From Hyphomicrobiales bacterium (GTDB lineage: Bacteria; Pseudomonadota; Alphaproteobacteria; Rhizobiales; Aestuariivirgaceae), in NCBI GenBank assembly GCA_016185245.1, contig JACPNZ010000003.1, positions 62,001-126,000 on the forward strand: a stretch of DNA of 64,000 nucleotides, given 5' to 3'. Positions 48,246 through 55,706 of the stretch are shown here, one piece after another. A program made the position numbers and the translations under genes. Every line of letters starts with the position of its first letter. Within the stretch, counting starts at the first letter, position 1. Under the pieces are notes generated by a model. It was not told the DNA's origin, searched no databases, and saw nothing but the letters and a program-made list of their open reading frames with translations.

Positions 48246-50786
48246 ATGAACGACCCCACGCCGGCAGCGCTGGAAACCGATAAGCCCGCACCCGCCAAAG
48301 CGCCGGAGACGGCATCCGGCGGCCACCGGCACATCGAGCTTACCGTCGGCGGAATGCACTGTCCGCACTGCCCGCCGGCGGTCGAGAAGGCATTGAAGGC
48401 GGTCGCGGGCGTTGCCTCGGCGCACGTTAACCTGGTGAACCGGCTGGCGGCCGTAGACTATGACCCGGCGCGGGCCACGGCCGTCGACCTGGCCAAGGCC
48501 ATCCGCACCGCCGGCTATCTGCCGGGCACCGCGACGATGCGCGTCCCGATCAAGAACATGCATTGCTCTTCTTGCGTAACGCGCGTCGAGCTGGCGCTGC
48601 GCATGACGCCGGGCGTCGTCTCGGCTCGCGCCGGCCTCGGCACCAATGCCGCCGATGTCGAATACGACCCCGGCAGGACCGACTTCGCGTCGATCCGCAA
48701 GGCCATCGAATCCGCCGGGCACCGGCTGGCGGAGCCGAAAGTCGAGCCGGGCGCGGAAACGCTCGATCCGAGCGAGGCCGCCAACCGCCAGGAATACCGC
48801 ACGCTGATGCGCAAGTGGTGGTTCGGAGCGGCGGCGTCGGTATTCACCATGCTGTTCTCCTATCCCTGGCTCATTCCCTACCTCCGCGACGTGCTGCCGC
48901 GCGGCAGCGATCAGCTCCGCTACCTGTGGATGTTCATGGGCGCCCTGGCGCTGGCGGTGATGGCCTACAGCGGCAGCCAGTTCTTCACCGGCATGTGGGC
49001 GGCCCTTCGGCAGCGCACGGCCAACATGCATACGCTGATCGCCATCGGCACCGGCGTCGCCTGGACCTACTCGACCATCGCAGTGCTGTTCCCGCAGATC
49101 TTCCCGGAGGCGGCCTTCACCGAGGTCTATTACGACGTGACCGCCGTGGTGACGGCGCTCGTCGTCCTCGGCCTGGCGATGGAGATAAAGGCCAAGGGCC
49201 GCACCAGCGAAGCGATCAAGAAACTCATCGGCCTTCAGGCCAAAACGGCGCGCGTGGTGCGCGACGGCAAGGAAGTCGATCTGCCGGTCGAGGAAGTGAT
49301 CGCCGGAGACATCGTTGTGGTGCGTCCGGGCGAAAAGATTCCGGTCGACGGCGAGGTGACCGATGGCGCCTCGGCGGTGGACGAATCGATGATCACCGGC
49401 GAGTCGATGCCGGTCGAGAAGCACGCCGGCGACGAGGTGATCGGCGCCACCATCAACAAGACCGGCGGGTTCAGGTTCCGCGCCACCAAGGTCGGCAAGG
49501 ACACCGCCCTTGCCAACATCATCCGCATGGTGCAGGACGCCCAGGCCACCAAGGTGCCGATCCAGCGGGTGGTCGACGTGGTCAGCAGCTATTTCACCCC
49601 GGTGGTGATCATCCTGGCGATCGCCGGTTTCGTGGTCTGGTACGATTTCGGGCCGCAGCCGGCCGTCACCTACGCCCTGATCGTGGCGGTGACCACGCTG
49701 ATCATCGCCTGCCCGTGCGCCCTCGGCATGGCCACCCCGATGTCGCTCACCACCGGCGTCGGCCTGGGCGCGAGCCACGGCATCCTGATCCGCGGCGGCG
49801 AGGCGCTCCAGACGGCCAAGGGATTGAACGCCATTATCCTCGACAAGACCGGCACGATCACCCATGGCAAGCCGGTGCTCACCGACGTGATCCTGGCGGG
49901 CGGGGCGAGCGAGAGCGAAGTGCTGCGCCTCGCCGCCGCCGCCGAGAAGGGCTCGGAACATCCTCTGGCCTCGGCCATCGTCGAGGCTGCCGCGGCCAGG
50001 GGCCTCGCCGTTCCCGAGGTTCAGGCTTTCAATGCGATCCCCGGGCACGGCGTCGAGGCGACGGTCGCGGGCCGCTCCCTGCTCCTCGGCAATCTCAAGC
50101 TGATGCGCGACCGCAAGATCGAGGTGGGCGACCTGGAGGCGAAAGCCCTCAAGCTGGCCGACGACGGCAAGACGCCGATGTATGTGGCGCTCGACGGCCA
50201 GGCCGCCGGCATCGTGGCAGTGGCCGATACGGTCAAGGAGGATTCCGTCGCCGCCGTGAGCGCCCTCAAGCGCATGGGCCTGGAGGTGGTGATGATCACC
50301 GGCGACAACGAGCGCACCGCCAAGGCGATCGCCCGCCAGGTCGGCATCGACCGGGTGCTGGCCGAGGTGTTGCCCCAGGACAAGGCCCACAACGTCCAGA
50401 AGCTCCAGCTCGAGGGCAAGAAGGTCGGCATGGTGGGCGACGGCATCAACGACGCGCCAGCACTCGCCCAGGCCGATGTCGGCTTCGCCATCGGCACCGG
50501 CACCGACGTGGCGATCGAGGCCTCCGACATCACGCTGATCAAGGGCAGCCTCAAGGGCGTGGTGACCGGCATCCAGATCAGCCGGGCGACGATGCGCAAC
50601 GTCTTTCAGAATCTCTTCGGCGCCTTTATCTACAACGCCGCCGGCATCCCGGTGGCGCTCGGCATCCTTTACCCGTTCACCGGAATCCTGCTGTCGCCGA
50701 TCCTGGCGGCGGCGGCCATGTCGTTCAGTTCCGTCACCGTGATCGCCAATGCCAACCGGCTGAAGCGGTGGCAAGCCAGGGAGTAA
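48246..50786 (+). CDS. copA: Copper-translocating P1B-type ATPase with two HMA domains
   Basis: An 846-residue pump starting at ATG 48246 behind a strong AAGGAGACGAT. Two heavy-metal domains: GMHCPHC (Cys39, Cys42) and NMHCSSC (Cys107, Cys110). Then membrane helices, the A-domain TGES in [11 protein letters not shown], the transmembrane CPC metal site (Cys489, Cys491 in [14 protein letters not shown]), the phosphorylation site DKTGT (Asp533), the HP motif [10 protein letters not shown] and [13 protein letters not shown] with these motifs identifies Cu(I) export. It leads an operon with a cupredoxin and a YHS protein. The mirror-strand frame of 915 codons is a shadow. Confidence 0.96.
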   Translation: MNDPTPAALETDKPAPAKAPETASGGHRHIELTVGGMHCPHCPPAVEKALKAVAGVASAHVNLVNRLAAVDYDPARATAVDLAKAIRTAGYLPGTATMRVPIKNMHCSSCVTRVELALRMTPGVVSARAGLGTNAADVEYDPGRTDFASIRKAIESAGHRLAEPKVEPGAETLDPSEAANRQEYRTLMRKWWFGAAASVFTMLFSYPWLIPYLRDVLPRGSDQLRYLWMFMGALALAVMAYSGSQFFTGMWAALRQRTANMHTLIAIGTGVAWTYSTIAVLFPQIFPEAAFTEVYYDVTAVVTALVVLGLAMEIKAKGRTSEAIKKLIGLQAKTARVVRDGKEVDLPVEEVIAGDIVVVRPGEKIPVDGEVTDGASAVDESMITGESMPVEKHAGDEVIGATINKTGGFRFRATKVGKDTALANIIRMVQDAQATKVPIQRVVDVVSSYFTPVVIILAIAGFVVWYDFGPQPAVTYALIVAVTTLIIACPCALGMATPMSLTTGVGLGASHGILIRGGEALQTAKGLNAIILDKTGTITHGKPVLTDVILAGGASESEVLRLAAAAEKGSEHPLASAIVEAAAARGLAVPEVQAFNAIPGHGVEATVAGRSLLLGNLKLMRDRKIEVGDLEAKALKLADDGKTPMYVALDGQAAGIVAVADTVKEDSVAAVSALKRMGLEVVMITGDNERTAKAIARQVGIDRVLAEVLPQDKAHNVQKLQLEGKKVGMVGDGINDAPALAQADVGFAIGTGTDVAIEASDITLIKGSLKGVVTGIQISRATMRNVFQNLFGAFIYNAAGIPVALGILYPFTGILLSPILAAAAMSFSSVTVIANANRLKRWQARE

Positions 50787-50791
50787 GACAG

Positions 50792-51169
50792 ATGACACCC
50801 GATAAGATAGCGGTCACCCTCGCCGGGCTGGCGGCGATCGCGTTCGTCGCCTGGTTCTTCTGGATGAAGACCAGCAAGGGCCTCAGGGCCGCGGTGGTTT
50901 CGAGCGGCCACCAGGAAGCGATGATCCTGGTCAAGGGCGGCTACACGCCCAATGTGATCCTGGTCGAGCACGGCCGGCCGGTGCGCCTCAACTTCCGCCG
51001 CGACGAGACTGCCTCCTGCTCCGAGATGGTGCTGCTGCCCGACTTCAATAAAAGCGCCCAGCTGCCCCCCGGCGAGACCGTCGCGGTGGAGTTCATCCCC
51101 GACAAGCCCGGCGAGTACGAGTTCGCCTGCCAGATGGGCATGCTGCGCGGCCGGCTGATCGTCGAATAG
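50792..51169 (+). CDS. Membrane-anchored cupredoxin-domain protein
   Basis: A 125-residue protein five bases after copA. An N-terminal hydrophobic anchor (about 7-25, VTLAGLAAIAFVAWFFW) leaves a cupredoxin-like fold outside: ILVKGGYTPNVILVEHGRPVRL, with Cys76 and Met79 in SCSEMVLLPD and Cys113, Met115, Met117 in FACQMGM. Two Cys and several Met suit Cu(I) binding. It is probably a copper shuttle or sensor working with the ATPase. A 95%-similar, truncated second copy lies on the opposite strand at 54536-54625. Confidence 0.82.
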   Translation: MTPDKIAVTLAGLAAIAFVAWFFWMKTSKGLRAAVVSSGHQEAMILVKGGYTPNVILVEHGRPVRLNFRRDETASCSEMVLLPDFNKSAQLPPGETVAVEFIPDKPGEYEFACQMGMLRGRLIVE

Positions 51170-51244
51170 CGCCGATCGGCGGCAAGCCGGCCGCCCGGCA
51201 CCACTTGGAAGGCATGATATTTCACCCCAGAGGAGGATGCGGAA

Positions 51245-51421
51245 ATGCAAGTCATTGATCCGGTTTGCGGCATGACCATCGACGGCGACAAATCCGCCGG
51301 GCGTGAGGTCTGGCAAGGCCAGACCTACTACTTCTGCTCAAAATCGTGCCAGGAGAAATTCCGGGCCACCCCCGACCGTTACGCCAAGAAGGCCGGCGAT
51401 CACCGGCATGCCCATGACTAG
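51245..51421 (+). CDS. YHS domain protein
   Basis: A 58-residue protein, too short for most ORF filters, with AGGAGG upstream. It contains DPVCGM (residues 5-10), the YHS signature, the YYFCSKSCQEKF segment (about 30-41) and an HRHAHD tail of His. YHS domains bind copper or other soft metals and are often fused to P-type ATPases; here the domain is a separate protein 75 bp after the cupredoxin gene. It is probably a metallochaperone or copper-binding accessory protein. Confidence 0.85.
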   Translation: MQVIDPVCGMTIDGDKSAGREVWQGQTYYFCSKSCQEKFRATPDRYAKKAGDHRHAHD

Positions 51422-51496
51422 GGTATAGCCCGCCAGAGTGCGAACCCTTTGGCGACAAGGAAACGCTCGTGCATGCGCATCGTCGATGCCATCGAT

Positions 51497-51510
51497 TTGA
51501 TTTGCATCAA
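51497..51510. promoter_or_regulatory. FNR/FixK-type box
   Basis: TTGAT-TTGC-ATCAA fits the FNR/FixK consensus TTGAT-N4-ATCAA exactly. It is 140 bp upstream of the CcdA-like gene start and 75 bp after the YHS stop, so it could direct oxygen-dependent expression of the thiol-redox genes. Confidence 0.75.
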
Positions 51511-51649
51511 TGCGACCGTGTCGCCGCGGGGCCAATGCTGCACCGCGAAATAGGCAAGTCATGCCGGGGCCAGGTGCGGCGAAAACCCGGGGCATGGCGG
51601 CGACCGGTGCGCCGGAGGCCGGAACTCGGCGACCGAGAGGACGTGTTGA

Positions 51650-52570
51650 ATGGAAAGTGTCATCTTCTTTGGCGGATCGGTGGTCGCCGCCTTTGTCGCC
51701 GGGTCAATAGCGCTGTTCGCGCCCTGCTGCATTTCGGTCATGCTGCCGGCCTATTTCGCCAGCTCCTTTCAGAACCGCCCGGTCCTCGTGGCGATGACTT
51801 TCGTGTTCGCCGCCGGCGTGGCGACGGTGATCCTGCCGCTGGTCTTGGGCGTCTCGCTGCTGCGTCAGTTCTTCCTCGGCCAGCATAGCCTGGTCTATGT
51901 GATTGGCGGCGCCCTGATGCTTGGCCTCGGCCTGTACACGCTCGCCGGCGGCAAGATGCAATTGCCGTCGCCGGGACATCGGGCAGGCAGCAAGACGGGT
52001 CCCCTCGGCGTTTATTTCCTCGGCCTGTTCTCCGGTGTCGCCAGTTCCTGCTGCGCTCCCGTTCTGGCCGGCGTGATCGCATTGTCCAGCGTCATGCCGA
52101 CGCTCGGCCTGGCGCTCGGGCTTGGCGCCACCTACGTCTTCGGGATGGTTGCGCCGCTCTTCCTGATCGCGCTGCTCTGGGCGCGCTACGATTGGCGCCG
52201 GCTGCTTCGGGCCGGCACGCTTACCTGGCGCATCGGACCGTTGCGGCGCACGATTCCGGCGGCCATGCTGGCCAGCGGTCTGCTCCTGGTAGCGATGGGC
52301 ATCGGGACCATCTGGATTGGGCTGACCTACGATGCGATGTCGCCGTCGAGTTACTGGGCGATCGCCGTAGCGCTGAACCTGCAGGAGGCGGGCCAGGCGA
52401 TCACCGAGTCTCTAGCCTGGCTACCGAATTGGCTGACGGCGGCGGTGCTCTTGATCGGCGCGGCGCTGTTGTGGCGGCGCGCCCGGTCGCAAATCCGCGG
52501 CGGCGGCGATCGCGCCCCGCCGGAACTGCCGTCGCCGCAGGGGAAATCCGAAGGAGGATCACCGACATGA
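51650..52570 (+). CDS. CcdA-like thiol-disulfide membrane protein
   Basis: A 306-residue polytopic protein of the CcdA/DsbD transmembrane family. It carries FAPCCISVMLPAYF near residues 23-36 (Cys26, Cys27) and GVASSCCAPVLAG near 129-141 (Cys134, Cys135). CcdA normally has single Cys in the PC of the corresponding helices; here both sites have vicinal Cys. Such proteins pass electrons from cytoplasmic thiols across the membrane. The C-terminal extension after residue 285 is hydrophilic. The redoxin start overlaps its stop (ATGA). Confidence 0.82.
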   Translation: MESVIFFGGSVVAAFVAGSIALFAPCCISVMLPAYFASSFQNRPVLVAMTFVFAAGVATVILPLVLGVSLLRQFFLGQHSLVYVIGGALMLGLGLYTLAGGKMQLPSPGHRAGSKTGPLGVYFLGLFSGVASSCCAPVLAGVIALSSVMPTLGLALGLGATYVFGMVAPLFLIALLWARYDWRRLLRAGTLTWRIGPLRRTIPAAMLASGLLLVAMGIGTIWIGLTYDAMSPSSYWAIAVALNLQEAGQAITESLAWLPNWLTAAVLLIGAALLWRRARSQIRGGGDRAPPELPSPQGKSEGGSPT

Positions 52571-53268
52571 AAAAGACCAAGGCTCAGCCGGCGCGGAACG
52601 GCTTAAGAAAGAGCGCGACAACCAAGCGCATCGCCATCGGCGTCGTCGCGGTCCTGGCGGCCGGCGCGTTCTGGATGACAAATCAGAGCGACCGCTCCGG
52701 CAACAATGGGCAACCGAACTCCTCGGCGGCGAGCGCGCAGACCGGGCGCTTCCCCTTCAAGGTGGTGAAGCCCGGTCCGGGCGACATGGCCCCGCCGGTT
52801 CGATTGACCAGCACCGAAGGCACGCCCTTCGATCTCGAAGCGTTGCGCGGCAAGACCGTGCTGCTCTACTTCCAGGAAGGCCTGATGTGCGAAGCCTGCT
52901 GGGTGCAGCTCAGGGAGATCGAGGCGAATTTCAGCCGGTTCCGCGAGGCCGGCATCGACGCGATGGCGACCATCACGACGGATCCTCCCGATCTCCTGGC
53001 GCGCAAAGTGCGCAGCGAACGCCTGTTGTTGCCGGTCCTCGCCGACCCTTCCGTGGCGGTGTCGCAGACCTACCGGACCAATGGCGACGGCATGATGAAC
53101 GGAAGCTACAACGCCCACACCTTCGTCATCGTCGGCGCGGACGGCCGAATCCGCTGGCGGGCCGACTACGGCGGAGCCCCCTCTTACAATATGTACGTTC
53201 CGGTGCCCGACCTTCTCGCCGACATCGGCCGCGGATTGGCCGCGGCACCGGGCCAGGCGGCGCCATGA
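52567..53268 (+). CDS. Membrane-anchored redoxin (thioredoxin-fold, TlpA/AhpC-TSA-like)
   Basis: A 233-residue protein starting at ATG 52567, overlapping the CcdA-like stop. A membrane anchor (about 21-38, RIAIGVVAVLAAGAFW) is followed by a redoxin domain (about 70-225) with YFQEGLMCEACWVQL (Cys108-x-x-Cys111) and LLARKVRSERLLLPVLADP. The anchor would put the domain in the periplasm. It resembles AhpC/TSA-type thiol peroxidases or TlpA-like reductases. The order CcdA, redoxin, glutaredoxin with ATGA overlaps argues for one electron-transfer chain. Confidence 0.82.
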   Translation: MKKTKAQPARNGLRKSATTKRIAIGVVAVLAAGAFWMTNQSDRSGNNGQPNSSAASAQTGRFPFKVVKPGPGDMAPPVRLTSTEGTPFDLEALRGKTVLLYFQEGLMCEACWVQLREIEANFSRFREAGIDAMATITTDPPDLLARKVRSERLLLPVLADPSVAVSQTYRTNGDGMMNGSYNAHTFVIVGADGRIRWRADYGGAPSYNMYVPVPDLLADIGRGLAAAPGQAAP

Positions 53269-53537
53269 CGGCCTTGCCGATCCTGCTCCTGACCCGGGAG
53301 AACTGCGGCTATTGCGATCTCGCCAAGCAAATGCTGGACCGGCTGTCCGGCGAATTTCCGCTCGCGGTTTCGACGCTGTCGCTCGATACGCCGCGCGGCC
53401 AGCAGTTGGCCGAGGACAACGGCATCCTGTTTCCGCCGGGCCTCTTCATCGACGGCAAGGCCTTCTCCTATGGGCGGCCGTCGGAGCGAAAACTGCGGCG
53501 CGCCATCGAGGGGCGCCTTTCGCCACGCCAGCCGTGA
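53265..53537 (+). CDS. Small glutaredoxin-like protein
   Basis: A 90-residue protein starting at ATG 53265 inside the last codons of the redoxin gene (ATGA). It is a compact thioredoxin fold with NCGYCDLAKQML near residues 13-24 (Cys14, Cys17) and a conserved FPPGLFIDGKAFSYGRPSE with cis-Pro. No signal peptide, so it is cytoplasmic and could supply electrons to the CcdA-like protein. Glutaredoxin-type rather than thioredoxin by length and sequence. Confidence 0.82.
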   Translation: MTALPILLLTRENCGYCDLAKQMLDRLSGEFPLAVSTLSLDTPRGQQLAEDNGILFPPGLFIDGKAFSYGRPSERKLRRAIEGRLSPRQP

Positions 53538-53647
53538 TCGCCGCGTCACTGTAATTCGCGGCGATCCGGCGCTCACTCGGCTGCGGCCGGCAGTTGGAGC
53601 TCCCGCCCGCCCTCTTCCTCGCCCGTCGGCGTGAAAGCGCCGGAGGC

Positions 53648-53692
53648 AATTACGGTGACAATTACGGTGACAAATTACGGTGACAGTGCATT
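53648..53692 (+). repeat. Left repeats of the RAYT element
   Basis: AATTACGGTGAC occurs three times in close tandem (53648-53659, 53660-53671, 53673-53684). The last copy extends to AATTACGGTGACAGTGCATT (53673-53692), the exact reverse complement of 54471-54490 beyond the transposase gene. Confidence 0.85.
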
Positions 53693-53730
53693 CAATTGAC
53701 GAGCGCGCCAGTGAATGCTATTTGCCGCCG

Positions 53731-54393
53731 ATGTCCCGTCTCGCTCGCCTTGTCGTTCCCGGTCTGCCGCATCATGTCACCCAGCGCGGCAACGGCGGTC
53801 AGCGGGTGTTCTTCGCCGATGACGACTACCGGCTCTTCATCCGCCTGCTGGCCGAGAGTTGTGCGGCGGCGGGCGTGGTCTGCTGGGCCTTCGCGCTGAT
53901 GCCCAACCATGTGCACGCCATACTGGTGCCGGACAACGAGGACGGGTTGCGCGCCGCCCTTGCCCCCGTCCACCGGCGCTATGCCGGCCTGATCAACGCC
54001 CGGCGGAAGAAGACCGGCCATTTCTGGCAGGGGCGCTATGGTGCCGCGGTGATGGACGAGGAGCACCTCGCCGCCGCCTTCCGCTATGTGCTGCGCAATC
54101 CCGTGGCGGCCCGGCTGGTGAAGCGGCCGGCCCAATGGCGCTGGTCGAGTGCCCGGGCCTATCTGCGCGGCAGCCCCGACGGGCTGACCGAGACCGCGGC
54201 CATGCTGGGGCGCTTTCCCGACATGGCGGAACTGCTCGGCGATGACGGCGAGACGTCCGCCGCGATCGCTGTGCGCGGCGACGAGACCATCGGCCGGCCG
54301 CTGGGCTCGACCCAGTTCGTGGCCCGCATCGAGCGCCGCACCGGCCGCTCACTGGCCCCCGGCCGCCGCGGGCCAAAGCCGAAGGGGAATTAA
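53731..54393 (+). CDS. REP-associated tyrosine transposase (RAYT, Y1_Tnp family)
   Basis: A 220-residue HUH single-strand transposase of the IS200/REP-associated type. ATG 53731 gives MSRLARLVVPGLPHHVTQRG, the standard start. The HUH motif is HVH (His60, His62 in MPNHVHAIL) and the catalytic Tyr is probably Tyr119 in FRYVLRNPV; GHFWQGRYG is the family core. The gene is flanked by 20-bp inverted repeats (AATTACGGTGACAGTGCATT and complement), and the stop codon TAA sits just before the right repeat. Its 3' end is duplicated in tandem. RAYTs mobilise or maintain REP-like elements. Confidence 0.92.
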   Translation: MSRLARLVVPGLPHHVTQRGNGGQRVFFADDDYRLFIRLLAESCAAAGVVCWAFALMPNHVHAILVPDNEDGLRAALAPVHRRYAGLINARRKKTGHFWQGRYGAAVMDEEHLAAAFRYVLRNPVAARLVKRPAQWRWSSARAYLRGSPDGLTETAAMLGRFPDMAELLGDDGETSAAIAVRGDETIGRPLGSTQFVARIERRTGRSLAPGRRGPKPKGN

Positions 54394-54488
54394 ATGCACT
54401 GTCACCGTAACTCCCGCACCGGCCGCTCACTGGCCCCCGGCCGCCGCGGGCCAAAGCCGAAGGGGAATTAAATGCACTGTCACCGTAA
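54336..54488 (+). repeat. Tandem duplication of the RAYT 3' end
   Basis: A 75-base unit (54336-54410) is repeated identically at 54414-54488, a period of 78 bases. The unit contains the last coding codons, the stop and AATGCACTGTCACCGTAA. Beyond lie short repeats of GTAATTCC/GTCACCGTAATTC to about 54538. Confidence 0.9.
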
Positions 54489-54535
54489 TTCCGTAATTCT
54501 GTCACCGTAATTCGTAATTCCGTAATTCCGTAATT

Positions 54536-54625
54536 CCTGCCGTGCTCGTCCAGGATCACATTGGGCGTGTAGCCGCCCTTGACCAGGATCACCGCTTCCC
54601 GGTGGCCGCTCGAAACCACTGCGGC
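54536..54625 (-). pseudogene. Truncated second copy of the cupredoxin gene
   Basis: Minus-strand translation AAVVSSGHREAVILVKGG then YTPNVILDEHGR matches residues 33-62 of the intact cupredoxin (50792-51169), with about four base changes in 90. The frame then runs into the GTAATTCC repeats, so the 3' part was lost at the RAYT flank. The N-terminal anchor is also missing. Confidence 0.85.
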
Positions 54626-54714
54626 CTGCCTGCCGCGGGCGGTGGCAGCGGGTGCTGCGTCAACGGTTTCCCGGTCGAGCCGCGCCGCTTCGACGCCGCC
54701 CCGCACGGGAGACG

Positions 54715-54772
54715 TGCTGGAGCATCATGCGCCAGAGCGGACTCACTTTGGCAATAACATGATGCTCCAGCA
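54715..54772. repeat. 15-bp perfect inverted repeat
   Basis: TGCTGGAGCATCATG (54715-54729) and CATGATGCTCCAGCA (54758-54772) with a 28-base spacer. No T-run follows. It may be a stem-loop element, or a remnant of the region around the cupredoxin copy. Confidence 0.6.
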
Positions 54773-54828
54773 TATAGGCGACGATCACGTTCTTGATTTT
54801 TGACGGTTCCGTCGAAAGTCGTCGCGAT

Positions 54829-55101
54829 CTAGGCGTTGTACTGGCCGCCGAGCCTCGCCGCCTGGGGCCTGCCCTTGTGCCCGGCTTCCTGAATGATCGC
54901 CGGGACCTCGGGGTCGGAGAGGAAATTCTTGAAGCCCTCCGCGTCCCAGTCGAAGATCACCCAGACCCGGTCGTCCTCGGTGGGATCGCGAAAGACCGTC
55001 GCACCCTTGGATCCGTACTGCTTGCGCTTGGCCGCACCCTTGGTCGAGAAGATTTTCAGGAAGCGGTCGAAATCCTCGATTTTCGTCGTTGCGAGTAACA
55101 T
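54829..55101 (-). CDS. Small dimeric alpha+beta barrel-like protein
   Basis: A 90-residue protein behind a perfect AAGGAGG. The sequence (MLLATTKIEDFDRFLKIFSTKG, then HRVFRDPTEDDRVWVIFDWDAEGFKNFLSDPEVPAI in broken form) resembles the antibiotic biosynthesis monooxygenase/EthD-like fold: a beta strand, helix and a VWVIFDWD core strand. Such small proteins are oxygenases, or have no known activity. It is 85 bp downstream of the NTF2-like gene on the same strand and may be its operon partner. No catalytic residue can be named. Confidence 0.65.
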   Translation of the reverse strand: MLLATTKIEDFDRFLKIFSTKGAAKRKQYGSKGATVFRDPTEDDRVWVIFDWDAEGFKNFLSDPEVPAIIQEAGHKGRPQAARLGGQYNA

Positions 55102-55186
55102 GTCGTTCCTCCTTTGTGGGATGTGTCGTCGCGCGGCGGCAACAAGCTCGATGCATTGTTGCCGCAACTCTGCTTCGCCGTTGGAC

Positions 55187-55615
55187 CTACGACCAGAACT
55201 CGTCCCAGGCGTAGAGGTCGAAGAAGTGCTCCCGGCCGGAGATCATGCGGCCGTCCTTGATCTCGAAGACGATGCAGCAGAGAACATCGAGTTTCTTGCC
55301 GTTGCGCTCGCCGGTGTTGCGATGAATGCCGACGACGCTGCCGTCCTCGCTCTCGCACACGTCGAGCAGATTGGCCCTGAAGGTCCCTTTGGTCTCCCCG
55401 CCATAGCGGCCGAACTGGGCGAAGACGGCGTCGCGGCCCTTGCGGTTGCCGCCGATCGAGCCCCGCCCCGGCGTGTGCCAGGAGGCGTTCTCGCCGATGA
55501 TCTCTGTCAGGGTGACAATGTCGCCGGCGTTGAAGGCGGCATAGCCGCGCCGCACGAGTTCGGCATTGCTTTCGGCCCCCATACGGGCGGCTTTCAATGG
55601 TGAAACGTTTGGCAT
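55187..55615 (-). CDS. SnoaL/NTF2-like ketosteroid isomerase-related protein
   Basis: A 142-residue protein starting at ATG 55615 with GGGGGAAAA upstream. An NTF2-like cone fold is suggested by LVRRGYAAFNAGDIVTLTEII (about 18-38), NASWHTPGRG and IVFEIKDGRMISGREHFFDLYAWDEFWS at the end. SnoaL-like proteins catalyse polyketide cyclisation or isomerisation, or are stress-related with unknown substrate. The longer frame to 55855 overlaps the HD-GYP gene and is not used. Downstream on the same strand is the small alpha+beta barrel protein. Confidence 0.82.
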   Translation of the reverse strand: MPNVSPLKAARMGAESNAELVRRGYAAFNAGDIVTLTEIIGENASWHTPGRGSIGGNRKGRDAVFAQFGRYGGETKGTFRANLLDVCESEDGSVVGIHRNTGERNGKKLDVLCCIVFEIKDGRMISGREHFFDLYAWDEFWS

Positions 55616-55706
55616 TTTGGGTTTTCCCCCAGCGGCCGGACCCCAATGGCCCGGCTCATGGTGAGAGGATGCCCGTGAAGCCCCACCCGCACATGGGGAG
55701 TATTCC

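Larger units (their letters stand above)
54394..54828. other. Right flank of the RAYT element
   Basis: Mosaic of the tandem repeats, the right inverted repeat (54471-54490), short GTAATTCC repeats (54491-54538), the truncated cupredoxin copy (54536-54625) and a 15-bp inverted repeat (54715-54729, 54758-54772). No intact gene is supported. Confidence 0.6.

Noticed and set aside
48051-50798. 915-codon open frame antisense to copA
   Set aside because: It mirrors the copA frame in high-GC DNA, is Gly/His/Arg-rich without domains and has no SD; copA shows all P-type ATPase motifs.
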